Shown: positions 34,266 through 34,361 of the stretch, in pieces
How positions within the stretch are numbered: position 1 is the stretch's first letter
Layout of the letters: every line of letters starts with the position of its first letter
Assembly (NCBI GenBank): GCA_946887085.1
Contig: CAMPKG010000001.1
Coordinates: 1-34,361 of the forward strand
Source of the DNA: an uncultured Sphingobacteriales bacterium
GTDB lineage: Bacteria; Bacteroidota; Bacteroidia; Chitinophagales; Chitinophagaceae
Length of the DNA stretch: 34,361 bases
Reading direction: 5' to 3'
Position numbers and translations under genes: made by a program
The notes under the pieces: model-generated
Databases searched by the model: none
What the model was told of the DNA's origin: nothing
What the model saw: the letters and a program-made list of their open reading frames with translations, nothing else

Positions 34266-34361
34266 CCTTCCCATTAAAAAAATAATGTGAAAAGGCGGAG
34301 GGACGAAGTGAGAGGACGAATGTCCTCGCACTTCAGGGTGATGTCTACTCGCGTTTTGCGT

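Larger units (their letters stand above)
33603..34361. other. Non-coding region with inverted and direct repeats
   Basis: I see no credible gene in these about 760 nt. The open frame at 34024-34221 crosses hairpin DNA and has no gene-like features. The region contains three copies of an AATC(A/G)GC(C/T)TAATC - CTGAGGTTCAGA motif (33661-33860), a TCCCGAT/ATCGGGA hairpin (33739-33756), a TCCCGCA palindrome (33868-33883) and two CTCCT/AGGAG hairpins (34091-34112 and 34250-34265). Confidence 0.75.

Overview
The window looks like chromosomal DNA of a Bacteroidota bacterium, most likely Chitinophagales/Chitinophagaceae. The reasons are type IX secretion (T9SS) C-terminal sorting domains on three large secreted proteins, families typical of the phylum (DUF2911, DUF2851, type-2 PyrF, EGDSASG-type topoisomerase IV B subunit), short A/T-rich leaders without clear Shine-Dalgarno sequences, and several promoters of the Bacteroidota form TTTG-N19/20-TAnnTTTG. 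I see no rRNA, tRNA, CRISPR array, prophage or intact insertion sequence.

Layout. 1-1.7 kb: an incomplete PIG-L deacetylase and a DUF2911 protein, both on the minus strand. 1.75-6.6 kb: housekeeping genes (thiamine-binding protein, pyrF, DUF2851, a convergent OsmC-like gene, a secreted beta-rich protein, lipA). 6.6-15.2 kb: exported proteins, namely a GH27 alpha-galactosidase-like enzyme (T9SS tail), a 1167-residue repeat protein with a gliding-motility-type tail, an M28 peptidase (T9SS tail) coupled to an MFS transporter, then a small membrane protein at 15.3-16.0 kb. 16-20.2 kb: a SWIB-domain protein with a histone-H1-like tail, a rhomboid protease, a TolB-like propeller and a propeller lipoprotein. 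20.3-26.3 kb: a tight four-gene signalling operon (CHASE3-GAF hybrid histidine kinase with three receivers, CheR-type methyltransferase, receiver-less CheB-type methylesterase, REC-histidine kinase). 26.3-31.3 kb: small lipoproteins, CsbD, a transglutaminase-like protein that has lost its cysteine, a LURP-one-like protein and DUF5995. 31.4-33.6 kb: topoisomerase IV subunit B with an unusual N-terminal Lys/Ala/Pro extension. 33.6-34.4 kb: non-coding DNA full of small inverted and direct repeats.

The best candidates for something new are: (i) the signalling operon, which has the two chemotaxis adaptation enzymes but no chemoreceptor, CheA or CheW, next to a kinase with a Glu/Gln-rich coiled coil that could itself be the methylation target; (ii) two DNA-associated proteins 15 kb apart, SWIB and ParE, each carrying a histone-H1-like basic tail; (iii) a near-perfect 23-bp hairpin that contains a start codon; and (iv) palindromic intergenic repeats of shared design at 8.5 kb and 33.9 kb.
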